NCBI GenBank assembly: GCA_009692275.1
Contig: SHZL01000049.1
Span: forward strand, 1-12,925
Origin: Lysobacterales bacterium
Lineage (GTDB): Bacteria; Pseudomonadota; Gammaproteobacteria; Xanthomonadales; SZUA-36
Direction: 5' to 3'
DNA: 12,925 nucleotides
Shown: piece by piece, positions 6,138 to 12,925 of the stretch
How the letters are laid out: the number at the start of each line of letters is the position of its first letter
Position numbering within the stretch: position 1 is the stretch's first letter
Translations under genes and position numbers: made by a program
Notes under the pieces: model-generated
What the model was told of the DNA's origin: nothing
Database searches by the model: none
The model's input: only the letters and a program-made list of their open reading frames with translations

Positions 6138-7952
6138 TCAGGCGATCCTGCGGTTGCCGATCCCTGGTATCAGGCGAGCCCGCCCGCTTTCGGCCAGGCG
6201 TTCAAAGTAACCGGCGCGGGATTGGGAGCGGGACAACTTGCCTGAGGAAGTGCGTGGCAGCGTGCCTGGTTTGACCAGGTCTATCAACACATTGATGCCG
6301 AAGTTCTCGTGCATCAGCGCCCAGATGGAGTGGATCAGCTCATCACGGCTTTCGGCGTCACGGTCGCGGGTTTCAACTACCAGCACGGCCTGGTCTTCAC
6401 CGTCATCTTGCGGTACTGCGAAAGCGGCAACACCGCCGAGGCGAACTTCATCCAGTTTCTCGGCCACGCTTTCCATATCGTGCGGCCAGATATTGCGGCC
6501 TTTGATAATAATCACGTCTTTGCTGCGGGCGGTGATGACCAGGTGCCGGCCAACGCGGTAGCCAATGTCCCCGGTATCGAGCCAGCCGTCCTTAGAAAAT
6601 ACGGCGGCGGTCGATTCTGCATCTTGGAAGTAGCCAGACATGACGCTGGGGCCCTTGAGGAATATTTCCCCGCAGACCCGGTCTGCAAGGGCATTGCCCT
6701 GCGCATCGCGGACACTGATTTCAAATCCAGGCATTACGGCGCCACAATCCACGTATCCGGCAGCATTTTCATGGCTGGCAGCAACAGACTGCGCCGCGCC
6801 CGTCGTTGTCATGAGTTCAGAGTCGACATAATCGACCTGCAAACCGCAGTCCAGGGGCGCAAAGCTGACTGCCAGCACAGTTTCTGCCATGCCGTAACAG
6901 GCCGTGAACGCCCTGGCATTGAACCCGCAGGGGGCCAGGTTCTGTGCAAAAGCCCGCAGAGGCTCGGGTTTGATCTGTTCTGCACCCACGCAGGCTGCCC
7001 GCCAGGTGCTGAGGTCATAGCGCTCGTAATCCGAAGGCCTGAGCCTGCGCGCACACAGCGCGTAGCCAAATGTCGGGCTGGAAGAAATCGTAGCCCGGTT
7101 GTCTGAAATCAGTTTCAGCCATAACCTCGGGCGCATGGCGAAGGTGCGGGAAGCAAGATAGTCAGCCGAAAGCTGGCAACTCAGGGGCACCAGGATGAAC
7201 CCGATCATGCCCATATCGTGGTAGAACGGCAGCCACGAAACGAAACGATCATTGCGGGTAAGTTTCAGCCCGTGTGCGGCGATCTCGCTCAGGTTGTTCA
7301 GAACTGTGGTTTGACTGATCTCAACACCGCGAGGAAAACGTGTGCTGCCGGATGTGTACTGCAGATAAGCAATATCATCACCACTGGAAGGCACCAGCTC
7401 TTTGTTGGATTCGGGCAGCAGGTCAAAGTCCGCGGGCGTGCCGCTCATGACGAGCTTTAGCGACCGGGCAACTTCTGCGAGAAAGCCGGCATGGGACTCA
7501 GGTGCCACCGCAATGGTTGCACCGCAGCTTTCCAGCATGCGTCTGATCTGCCCTACATAGGCTTTGTGCGCACCCAGTTGAATACCTGCGGGCACCGCAA
7601 CGGGTACCAGCCCGGCAAACTGGCAGGCAAAGAAAAACCGGTGGAACATGGGGTCGGTCTCGGCCACGATGCCGACGCGTGATCCCCAGGGACATCCGAG
7701 CCCGGCCAGGCGCCGGGCAAGAGTTTGTGCGTCCGCCAGCAACTGCTTATAACTCAGAACCGTTTCAAGCTGGCCGCTGTGATCATAAAAATTAAAACCG
7801 CTGGTGCCTTGCGCAGCATAAACCAAGGCATCGGCCAGGCCGGAAAATCCGTCACTCTTGAGTGCCAAATCACAGTTCACAGATGTTGGCTGCAGATGAT
7901 TTGCAGGTGGGTTTGTGGCTTGCAATTGCTCTACCTCAGAGTTTTCATTCAT
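6138..7952 (-). CDS. aasR: Fatty acyl-AMP ligase / acyl-ACP synthetase of ceramide synthesis
   Basis: A 604-residue adenylate-forming enzyme that activates a fatty acid with ATP and is expected to pass it to the neighbouring ACP. Core motifs are in order: A3 loop YTSGSTRFPRG (199-209), YGMAETVL (353-360), LDTGD (458-462), ITARSKDVIIIKGRN (473-487) and, near the C-terminus, LPRTSSGKLSR with the catalytic lysine K572. Length and motif style match the fatty acyl-AMP ligase branch rather than acyl-CoA synthetases. In characterised bacterial ceramide operons the equivalent enzyme loads the dedicated ACP used by serine palmitoyltransferase. ATG 7952 is used; a weak AAAGG lies eleven bases before it. 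It is the first large gene of the minus-strand ceramide operon and its TGA is in the same frame as the following cerR. Confidence 0.9.
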   Translation of the reverse strand: MNENSEVEQLQATNPPANHLQPTSVNCDLALKSDGFSGLADALVYAAQGTSGFNFYDHSGQLETVLSYKQLLADAQTLARRLAGLGCPWGSRVGIVAETDPMFHRFFFACQFAGLVPVAVPAGIQLGAHKAYVGQIRRMLESCGATIAVAPESHAGFLAEVARSLKLVMSGTPADFDLLPESNKELVPSSGDDIAYLQYTSGSTRFPRGVEISQTTVLNNLSEIAAHGLKLTRNDRFVSWLPFYHDMGMIGFILVPLSCQLSADYLASRTFAMRPRLWLKLISDNRATISSSPTFGYALCARRLRPSDYERYDLSTWRAACVGAEQIKPEPLRAFAQNLAPCGFNARAFTACYGMAETVLAVSFAPLDCGLQVDYVDSELMTTTGAAQSVAASHENAAGYVDCGAVMPGFEISVRDAQGNALADRVCGEIFLKGPSVMSGYFQDAESTAAVFSKDGWLDTGDIGYRVGRHLVITARSKDVIIIKGRNIWPHDMESVAEKLDEVRLGGVAAFAVPQDDGEDQAVLVVETRDRDAESRDELIHSIWALMHENFGINVLIDLVKPGTLPRTSSGKLSRSQSRAGYFERLAESGRARLIPGIGNRRIA

Positions 7953-8007
7953 CGTGACTGCAGCCTTTTGCGTCTTTTCCCATCGGTGTTTGTGCCTTAG
8001 ATGTCAT
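7945..8007 (-). CDS. Possible 20-residue leader ORF overlapping the ligase start
   Basis: An ATG at 8007, preceded by GGTGA at an eight-base spacing, opens a 20-codon frame whose TGA (7947-7945) lies just inside the ligase gene, overlapping its start by eight bases. The product would be polar (begins MTSKAQ, ends CSHDE). The same frame is open further upstream, to an ATG at 8139, giving a 64-residue version with one hydrophobic patch. No family is recognised. The overlap would allow translational coupling to the ligase, which itself has a weak ribosome binding site. It may be chance. Confidence 0.25.
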   Translation of the reverse strand: MTSKAQTPMGKDAKGCSHDE

Positions 8008-8413
8008 TTTTATTTCACCGATACCGCGCCCGAACTCATTACTGAATTGTTCATCGCAGGAAACTGCAAATCGGGCAAAACCCCAATACAAGCAGAAGGA
8101 TAGCCAAGCGAACCTGCTACTTGACCAGCCCTGACACATTCCTGACGAACACCTAACAGTTCACTATTCCAGATTAATTAGTTCTTTCCGACCGTTAAAT
8201 CCTGAAACTACTATGAATTCTTAAAACATTATAGCGGCTCATTTTAACCGGTGGTAAAGGATTTGTTAAGCAATAAGTGCAGTTTATCATTTGTTTGACC
8301 TTAGTCATCCACTTTGGGCAGATAAGCATTTAAATCGAAAAATCAGACAATTCAACAAAAAGTGCTACGGCTTACCACTGGCTTTTCTCACAACCAACTG
8401 TCCGTGAGCGTTT
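7953..8413. other. Intergenic region upstream of the ceramide operon
   Basis: These 461 bases are clearly more AT-rich than their surroundings and carry no convincing large gene. They contain the candidate minus-strand promoter at 8228-8257 and the small leader ORF near the ligase start. Nothing resembling a rho-independent terminator was seen after the permease stop at 8414, only a five-base-pair hairpin (CGTGA/TCACG) over the stop codon. Confidence 0.6.
8228..8257 (-). promoter_or_regulatory. Candidate sigma-70 promoter of the ceramide operon
   Basis: On the minus strand, a perfect TATAAT (8233-8228) follows TTACCA (8257-8252, four of six consensus matches) at an 18-base spacing. Transcription would start near 8221, giving a leader of roughly 270 bases before the ligase ATG. 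An operator cannot be identified. Confidence 0.5.
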
Positions 8414-9790
8414 TCACGCCGGGTTCTTACCCCGCAGTTTCGCCAGTACCAGGTAGACCGGCACGGATGCCCCCGTCATAAGGACGGCGCTCAGGGCACT
8501 GGTCGGCGCAGTATAAGCCATGAAGCCGGTAATCAGCGTCCATCCGGAAATGCATAGAACGGTGGTGTACGGGTGCCCCCAGGCGCGATAGGGTCTTTCG
8601 GTGCCGGGCTCCTTGCGGCGCAGGATAAAAACACCGAACATCACGGCTACGTAAAGAACAATATAAAACATCGCCGAAAGGTTGAGCAGGTACTCGAAAC
8701 CGCCGGCCAGGATCAGTGCCACAGCCACCATCCAGGTGAGCAGGACGGCGAATATGGGGTTGCCCCGTTTGTTCACCCGCCTGGCTTTACCCAGGCCAAA
8801 CCCATCCATTGAAAGCGCATACAGTGTTCGTGGCGCCGTCATGTAATTGCCGTTTTGATGCGCCATGAGAATAAATACCGCCGCGACCAGGACAAAGGTT
8901 CCGGTGCCGGCGCCCCAGGTGATGTCCAGTGCATGGGCCAGGGCGAGTTCCTGCCCGGCCAGTTGATTCAGTGGCACGGTGAACGCCAGCAACGCGTTCA
9001 AACCGATGTACAGCACCAGGATGATCAGCACAGCGCGAACGCAGGACCTCGCTACCGCGCCGCCGCCGCCCTTGATTTCCCCACCAAAATAGGCCGCCGA
9101 GAGCCAGCCATCGTAGGTAAACACGATGGCAGCCAGGACCAGTCCGTACTCCTTCAAACTGGGTTGGGGCGCAACCAGTGCCACCTGGCTTGAGACAACC
9201 ACAGGGTCGGCCAGCAGCAGGGCCAGTGTGATGCTGACCAGGATAACGCTCATGAGGGCCGCCGCAACCTGCTGGATGTTCGCGGCCAGCACCACCCCCC
9301 TGATTTGCAGGGCGGCAAAGCAGGAGGTAATGACCACTGCCAGTGGCTTATTCCAGGACTGCAACGCGGGAATAAGCAGAACCAGGTATTCCGCCAGCAC
9401 CGTGGACTTGATGGCAATGGTTGCCGGAAAGCTGATCCAGTCAATCCAGCCCATGAGAAAACCGGGATAGGGCCCCAGGCCGCGCCGCACCAGCACATAA
9501 TAGCCACCCGAGCGGGGGGTGATTCCCACCAGTTCCGCCGCGACGCCGATGTTCATCAATACGAACAGGCCTACCACTACCCACAGGCCAAGGTAAACCA
9601 CCGGGTTGGAGAATACTGCGGCAATTTCACCCGGTACGCGCAAGATGCCCATGCCAATAACCGTGCCGACACTGGCGGCGATGGCAAATCCGCCGCCCAG
9701 TACGCGGCTTAGTTGCGAGTTGCCTGCATCTTTGTCGCCAGCTTTTTCCCCGCTCCCGGTTCCCGCAACTGCTTCGCTGGTTTTGCTCAT
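8414..9790 (-). CDS. APC-family amino acid permease
   Basis: A 458-residue cytoplasmic membrane transporter of the amino acid/polyamine/organocation superfamily. The first membrane helix carries the unwound substrate-binding segment GTVIGMGIL (42-50) followed by RVPGEIA. Further on, the RSGGYYVLVRRGLGP loop and the GWIDW motif are typical of the family. About twelve hydrophobic segments follow in the LeuT-fold pattern. The substrate cannot be named. The start at 9790 (MSKTSEA) is preferred because it follows the protease stop (9809-9807) by sixteen bases; an in-frame ATG at 9838 would overlap that gene by 32 bases and add a non-conserved tail. Residues 10-25 are low-complexity and rich in Gly, Ala, Lys and Asp. 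It is probably co-transcribed with the protease gene. The link to the lipid locus is only adjacency. Confidence 0.88.
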   Translation of the reverse strand: MSKTSEAVAGTGSGEKAGDKDAGNSQLSRVLGGGFAIAASVGTVIGMGILRVPGEIAAVFSNPVVYLGLWVVVGLFVLMNIGVAAELVGITPRSGGYYVLVRRGLGPYPGFLMGWIDWISFPATIAIKSTVLAEYLVLLIPALQSWNKPLAVVITSCFAALQIRGVVLAANIQQVAAALMSVILVSITLALLLADPVVVSSQVALVAPQPSLKEYGLVLAAIVFTYDGWLSAAYFGGEIKGGGGAVARSCVRAVLIILVLYIGLNALLAFTVPLNQLAGQELALAHALDITWGAGTGTFVLVAAVFILMAHQNGNYMTAPRTLYALSMDGFGLGKARRVNKRGNPIFAVLLTWMVAVALILAGGFEYLLNLSAMFYIVLYVAVMFGVFILRRKEPGTERPYRAWGHPYTTVLCISGWTLITGFMAYTAPTSALSAVLMTGASVPVYLVLAKLRGKNPA

Positions 9791-9806
9791 GCCTTGAAGT
9801 CTCAGG

Positions 9807-10640
9807 TCAATTGAATGCCGGCTGCCCGTTGAGGGCATATACGGGGTGTTCTGCTGCAGGGTGGTAGTACCCTTCCATTTGCTTCACCAGGGCAGCCAGT
9901 GCCTCCTCGCGATTTTCCGGGTTGGGATGTGTGCTTAGGAACTGCGGTGGATTTGACTTCGACAAGCCGTTCATTTTCCTCCACAAGGTCACAGCGGCTT
10001 CGGGGTTGTAGCCAGCCTTTGCCGCCAGTTCAATGCCTATGCGATCAGCCTCCGTTTCCGCTGCCCTGCTGTTGGGCAGGGTCACGGCAACTGCCGCCGC
10101 TGCAGCTCCAGCGAGCGCAACCCCTTTGCTATCGGTTGCGATACCAACCGCCAGCACACCCAGGCTGCTGGCCAGGGCGACTGACATTTTCTCCGCGGTG
10201 TGATTGGCCAGGGCGTGGCTGATTTCATGGCCCATGACCTGGGCCAGTTCATCGTCGGTCGGCTTGATCTGAACGATCAGGCCCGTATAAATCGCCATGC
10301 GCCCGCCGGCCATGCACCACGCGTTGACGGTCTTGGGGTCATCAATGACCGCCACGCTCCAGTTCCACTTGGCGGTCGCCGGACGCATGATGATGGCCTG
10401 GCTGATCAGGCGTCCTGTAATGGTGTCGACGCGCTTGATCAGTGCGGCATCGGTCGAAAGCTTGCCATCCTTTTTCAGTTGCCCCACCTGCTGCACGTAG
10501 GCCTGGGAAGAGGATTGGATCGCGCTGTTTTCCGATACCAGCATGAGTTGTTTGCGGCCGGTTGGGCTGGTGGCGCAGGCGCCGAGCAGGGAGGTTGCGA
10601 GAAACAGTAAAAGCAGTTTGTAGTTCACGGTTGTGCTCAC
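9807..10640 (-). CDS. M48-family zinc metalloprotease lipoprotein
   Basis: A 277-residue Gram-negative M48 peptidase of the periplasmic quality-control type (BepA/LoiP-like). Residues 8-21 form a lipoprotein signal peptide ending in LLGAC, with C22 as the lipidated cysteine. The zinc site is HEISH (H138, E139, H142), and the ETEAD motif (195-199) provides the third, glutamate ligand. A short hydrophobic and alanine-rich stretch (about 155-187) lies between them. It lacks the C-terminal TPR domain of full-length BepA, so it matches the shorter LoiP/YcaL-like proteins. In Escherichia coli such enzymes act on outer-membrane proteins; its own substrate is unknown. GTG 10640 is used; GTG 10628 in the same frame, eleven bases after GGAG, is an alternative. 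The APC permease follows after sixteen bases. Confidence 0.9.
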   Translation of the reverse strand: MSTTVNYKLLLLFLATSLLGACATSPTGRKQLMLVSENSAIQSSSQAYVQQVGQLKKDGKLSTDAALIKRVDTITGRLISQAIIMRPATAKWNWSVAVIDDPKTVNAWCMAGGRMAIYTGLIVQIKPTDDELAQVMGHEISHALANHTAEKMSVALASSLGVLAVGIATDSKGVALAGAAAAAVAVTLPNSRAAETEADRIGIELAAKAGYNPEAAVTLWRKMNGLSKSNPPQFLSTHPNPENREEALAALVKQMEGYYHPAAEHPVYALNGQPAFN

Positions 10641-10643
10641 TCC

Positions 10644-10663
10644 GGTTCGCGGTTCTTCGAACC
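10644..10663. other. Small inverted repeat just upstream of the protease gene
   Basis: GGTTCG (10644-10649) and CGAACC (10658-10663) are six-base inverted arms; a nested GGTTC-TTC-GAACC (10651-10663) shares the right arm. It lies four bases upstream of GTG 10640 and could be an operator or a leader hairpin that covers the start. It may be chance. Confidence 0.25.
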
Positions 10664-10680
10664 ATTACGCCAGCTAAAAC

Positions 10681-10717
10681 GGCAGACCCCGCCATGTCGT
10701 TCATCGCGGGGTCTGCC
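10681..10717 (-). terminator. Hairpin terminator after the haloperoxidase-like gene
   Basis: GGCAGACCCCGC (10681-10692) and GCGGGGTCTGCC (10706-10717) form a perfect twelve-base-pair stem with a thirteen-base loop. Read on the minus strand the right side is followed by GTTTTAG, a short U-tract. It sits 33 bases after the stop of the IPTL-CTERM gene and before the protease gene. The U-tract is short and the loop long, so a different hairpin role is possible. Confidence 0.55.
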
Positions 10718-10718
10718 T

Positions 10719-10736
10719 CGCCGCCGGCTAGCGGCG
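10719..10736. repeat. Second GC-rich hairpin beside the terminator
   Basis: CGCCGC (10719-10724) and GCGGCG (10731-10736) enclose a six-base loop, thirteen bases after the haloperoxidase-like stop codon. There is no U-tract on the minus strand. It may help protect or end the transcript together with the longer neighbouring stem. Confidence 0.4.
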
Positions 10737-10749
10737 TTTCGGGACGACA

Positions 10750-12925
10750 TCAGGCGAAGCGCCGGAAACCAATGAGGCCCATACCCAGCATCAACAGCGC
10801 CAACATGGCTAATCCAAACTGGCTCAGCGTCGGGATTCCTTCGAAGAACACGGTGTTGGTGACCAGGCAGGATGCGCCTTGGCCGGCCGATACGACCAGG
10901 TTTCCACAACCATTGTCTACTTCAACCGCATCATCGTAGTTTGACTCATCCACCCAGCAGTGTGAATTTGGCCACTGCGGCACGAGCTCGGCAGTGAAGA
11001 TGTCGGGACCCGTTCCATTAAATGCCTTGCAGGAGTCGTAGTTCTGAATGCCTCGCGCCTGGCTGGCACTGTTGGGGCCGAATTGCTGGCAGGATTTCTC
11101 GCCGCCTGCGATTTCGGTATTGCAATAAAGAGTCAGCTGGTAACGGGTATTGGCCTGATCGCCACCGGCGCCTTCAATCACCCACTGTTTTTCAATGGTG
11201 ATCTTCACCGGGTCCGGATCGTTGGTGATCTGGCAGGTGTTTTCGGCATCTGCCTCAACTTCGCTGAATTGGCAGCCATTGGCACTGTCCGTTGCACCCG
11301 GACCGGCAGCGACGTAGGTCGGGGTATAGCCAGCCAACTCGTCGAGATTTTCAGTAACGCTGCAATTGAGCTCACCAAAGTCAAAGTCGCTAATCACGAA
11401 GGTAACATCCTGGCCTTCGGAAATGGTTTGGGATTGCCGCAAGGGCAGACCCGTGTTGCAGTTGAGCGACACCTGCACTTCCGTGGGGTTGTTGCCATCA
11501 GTGAAGTGTTTGCTCACGCGGAAGGTGGCCCGATTGGACGGGGCACTATACCCGTAAAGCGTGCTGGCAAGCTTGTAGGCGTCCTTGGCAATGTCCACAG
11601 CCATGAAACGGCCCGGAATGTCATCCTGGGTTGGGTGAATACCACCATAAATACGCGACAGGCTGGATTCATCCGCAGCGTCCCCGTACTTGGCCCACTG
11701 CAGCTTGACGTCTACGCTGGGACCGTCCTCGAATACCAGGTACTGATCCTGGGGCGCGTTGAATTCACCCATTCCGCCAGGGAAAAACTCATTGCCGGTA
11801 AACCTGGTCATGATGGTTGCGGCCGCGCGGCTGAAGGTGCTGTGGCCGGAAACGTAAGCGGCAAAAGGCGGGGTTACAAAACTGGGGCGCTGGTATGGCA
11901 CCCAGTCTTCGCAGCGGATCCAGCCTACACCCGCAGTATCAGTAGCCGGGTTGTCGATGAACGTGGAGCCGCGCCAGGCATGAACTGCGATCTTGCCAAT
12001 GTGCTGATTCTGATTGCCGGCCAGGTGGTGATGCCTGCCACCCGGCGCTGCGGTTTCGGCCGTGATGGCCTCGATTTGGCCGGGGTACACGTGGATTCCG
12101 TCGGGATCGTAGGATGGCCCCTGTGGGTCGGATGACTGTCCCTGGTCGCACATATACCTGATGGCCGATACCGGCCGCACATAGTCATACCAGCCTTTCA
12201 TTCCCCACACGGTGACAGCCACGTCATGCAGCGCGCCGCCCATGGCAAGGTATATTTTTACATCCCACTCGAGGTCATCCAGAACCAGCCCCTGGCCGCG
12301 AAAACGTTTGGTCACCAGTGGATGGTCCGAAACGTAGTTGGCAATGGTAAACCAGTGGCCGGGCGGCGTTTCAGACGTGGGACCGTCTGCCCAGAACTCT
12401 GCCAACACACGGTAGTAATCGCCGGCAGGTACGATTTCAGGTGTATAGGGCTGGCCGGTGACCGGGTTAGCTTCATAGCCGTGACCGTCGTTGGTTCCCA
12501 GCGTGCTGTTGCCGTTGGAGGCAGGGCTGATGTCAATCATCGTCCCGTCGGTCGGGTCGAGCAGTCCGCTCCACAGCACAACTTTTTCGAAGCCGCTTTT
12601 ATACTTGGCATCGCCCACACCACCGATTTGAGGCGGCGCACCGGGATCATGGTATACCCAGTAGTCATGCCCGTCACGCTGGTACACCGTCAGGTCTGAC
12701 TGCGACAGGGCAAAGGCCTTGACCTTGCCCCATTCCGGACTGAGAAATGGCGGGTAACCACCGAGGATGACATTACCGCCCTGGTCTACGAAGAAATCCA
12801 GTGCCAGGGGCTGCCAGTGGTTCGGGTCAGTGAGGGTCGGATTTCCCGGGAGGCTGGACACCAGGGGATCATTAACGGGCTGGTAAAACAGGTTCTTGTA
12901 GCCGTTAGCTTCATTTGAATTATCG
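10750..12925 (-). CDS. Vanadium-dependent haloperoxidase-like protein with IPTL-CTERM sorting tail (5' end missing)
   Basis: The frame is open to the right edge, so the start and any signal peptide lie outside; 724 residues are visible. Numbering from the GTG at 12861, which is internal, the PAP2/vanadium haloperoxidase pocket is present: K222 and R229-P230 (KGWYDYVRP), S338-G339-H340 (YVSGHS) and R403 with H409 (SRIYGGIHP), the presumed vanadate-binding histidine. The family oxidises halides with peroxide or hydrolyses phosphates; which applies here is not visible. Residues about 443-548 and 551-670 are two related cysteine-containing beta-type domains, each with an N-C-N-T-like strand and ending in C-x-I/V-T-N. 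The C-terminus is IPTLSQFG (676-683), a hydrophobic helix, then FRRFA: the IPTL-CTERM signal read by exosortase H. It is expected at the cell surface. A hairpin terminator follows. Confidence 0.88.
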   Translation of the reverse strand, partial: DNSNEANGYKNLFYQPVNDPLVSSLPGNPTLTDPNHWQPLALDFFVDQGGNVILGGYPPFLSPEWGKVKAFALSQSDLTVYQRDGHDYWVYHDPGAPPQIGGVGDAKYKSGFEKVVLWSGLLDPTDGTMIDISPASNGNSTLGTNDGHGYEANPVTGQPYTPEIVPAGDYYRVLAEFWADGPTSETPPGHWFTIANYVSDHPLVTKRFRGQGLVLDDLEWDVKIYLAMGGALHDVAVTVWGMKGWYDYVRPVSAIRYMCDQGQSSDPQGPSYDPDGIHVYPGQIEAITAETAAPGGRHHHLAGNQNQHIGKIAVHAWRGSTFIDNPATDTAGVGWIRCEDWVPYQRPSFVTPPFAAYVSGHSTFSRAAATIMTRFTGNEFFPGGMGEFNAPQDQYLVFEDGPSVDVKLQWAKYGDAADESSLSRIYGGIHPTQDDIPGRFMAVDIAKDAYKLASTLYGYSAPSNRATFRVSKHFTDGNNPTEVQVSLNCNTGLPLRQSQTISEGQDVTFVISDFDFGELNCSVTENLDELAGYTPTYVAAGPGATDSANGCQFSEVEADAENTCQITNDPDPVKITIEKQWVIEGAGGDQANTRYQLTLYCNTEIAGGEKSCQQFGPNSASQARGIQNYDSCKAFNGTGPDIFTAELVPQWPNSHCWVDESNYDDAVEVDNGCGNLVVSAGQGASCLVTNTVFFEGIPTLSQFGLAMLALLMLGMGLIGFRRFA

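Noticed and set aside
6309..7106. A 265-codon plus-strand frame opposite the acyl-AMP ligase
   Set aside because: It is antisense to well-conserved adenylation motifs and has no recognisable domain.
6138..7952. Fatty acyl-AMP ligase as part of a lipopeptide or polyketide cluster
   Set aside because: No NRPS or PKS module is present; the gene order is that of a ceramide operon.
8401..8420. Terminator after the APC permease
   Set aside because: Only a five-base-pair hairpin over the stop codon is visible and no U-tract follows, so it is not called.
11083..12135. A 350-codon open frame on the plus strand opposite the haloperoxidase-like gene
   Set aside because: The minus strand carries catalytic motifs, repeated domains and a sorting tail across the same bases. 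The plus-strand product shows no family features.
1..12925. CRISPR arrays, tRNA/rRNA genes, insertion sequences, phage genes or attachment sites
   Set aside because: Reading both strands showed no regularly spaced repeats, cloverleaf, transposase motifs or terminal inverted repeats. The short tandem repeats at 2305 and 3594 have no spacers.

Overview
The window is about 12.9 kb of GC-rich, densely coded proteobacterial DNA. Its main content is a bacterial sphingolipid (ceramide) locus: two gene sets that face each other, plus the start of a third transcript at the left edge. The class of organism is an inference. A ceramide operon of this type, together with an IPTL-CTERM surface protein, fits an environmental Gram-negative bacterium, probably a gammaproteobacterium or relative. 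Nothing here fixes the genus. I see no tRNA, rRNA, CRISPR array, insertion sequence or phage gene.

Left part (1-3608). A metallophosphoesterase gene leaves the window at the left edge (minus strand, first 22 codons). Opposite it, a TATAAT box precedes three plus-strand genes: a CDP-alcohol phosphatidyltransferase with a degenerate nucleotidyltransferase-like N-terminal domain; a Tam41-like cytidylyltransferase-type protein; and a Wzx/MATE-like lipid or oligosaccharide flippase. Together they look like a lipid head-group and transport module.

Centre (3655-7952, minus strand). This is a four-gene operon for the ceramide backbone, read in the order fatty acyl-AMP ligase / acyl-ACP synthetase, NAD-dependent ceramide reductase (cerR type), dedicated acyl carrier protein, serine palmitoyltransferase (spt). 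The ligase would load a fatty acid on the ACP, Spt would condense acyl-ACP with serine, and CerR would reduce the 3-oxo group. The ceramide synthase (N-acyltransferase) that completes the known bacterial pathway is not in the window. A 461-base AT-richer gap upstream of the ligase carries a good promoter candidate (TTACCA-N18-TATAAT) on the minus strand.

Right part (8414-12925, minus strand). These genes look unrelated to the lipid locus. An M48 zinc protease lipoprotein and an APC-family amino acid permease form a likely two-gene unit. Upstream lies a 5'-truncated vanadium-dependent haloperoxidase-like protein with two C-terminal cysteine-containing domains and an IPTL-CTERM sorting tail, followed by a strong hairpin that probably ends its transcript.

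The most interesting reading is that the two facing modules make one product: a ceramide carrying a phospho-head group, built through a CDP-activated intermediate and then moved across the membrane. The backbone half rests on well-known families; the head-group half is inference from gene families and position.
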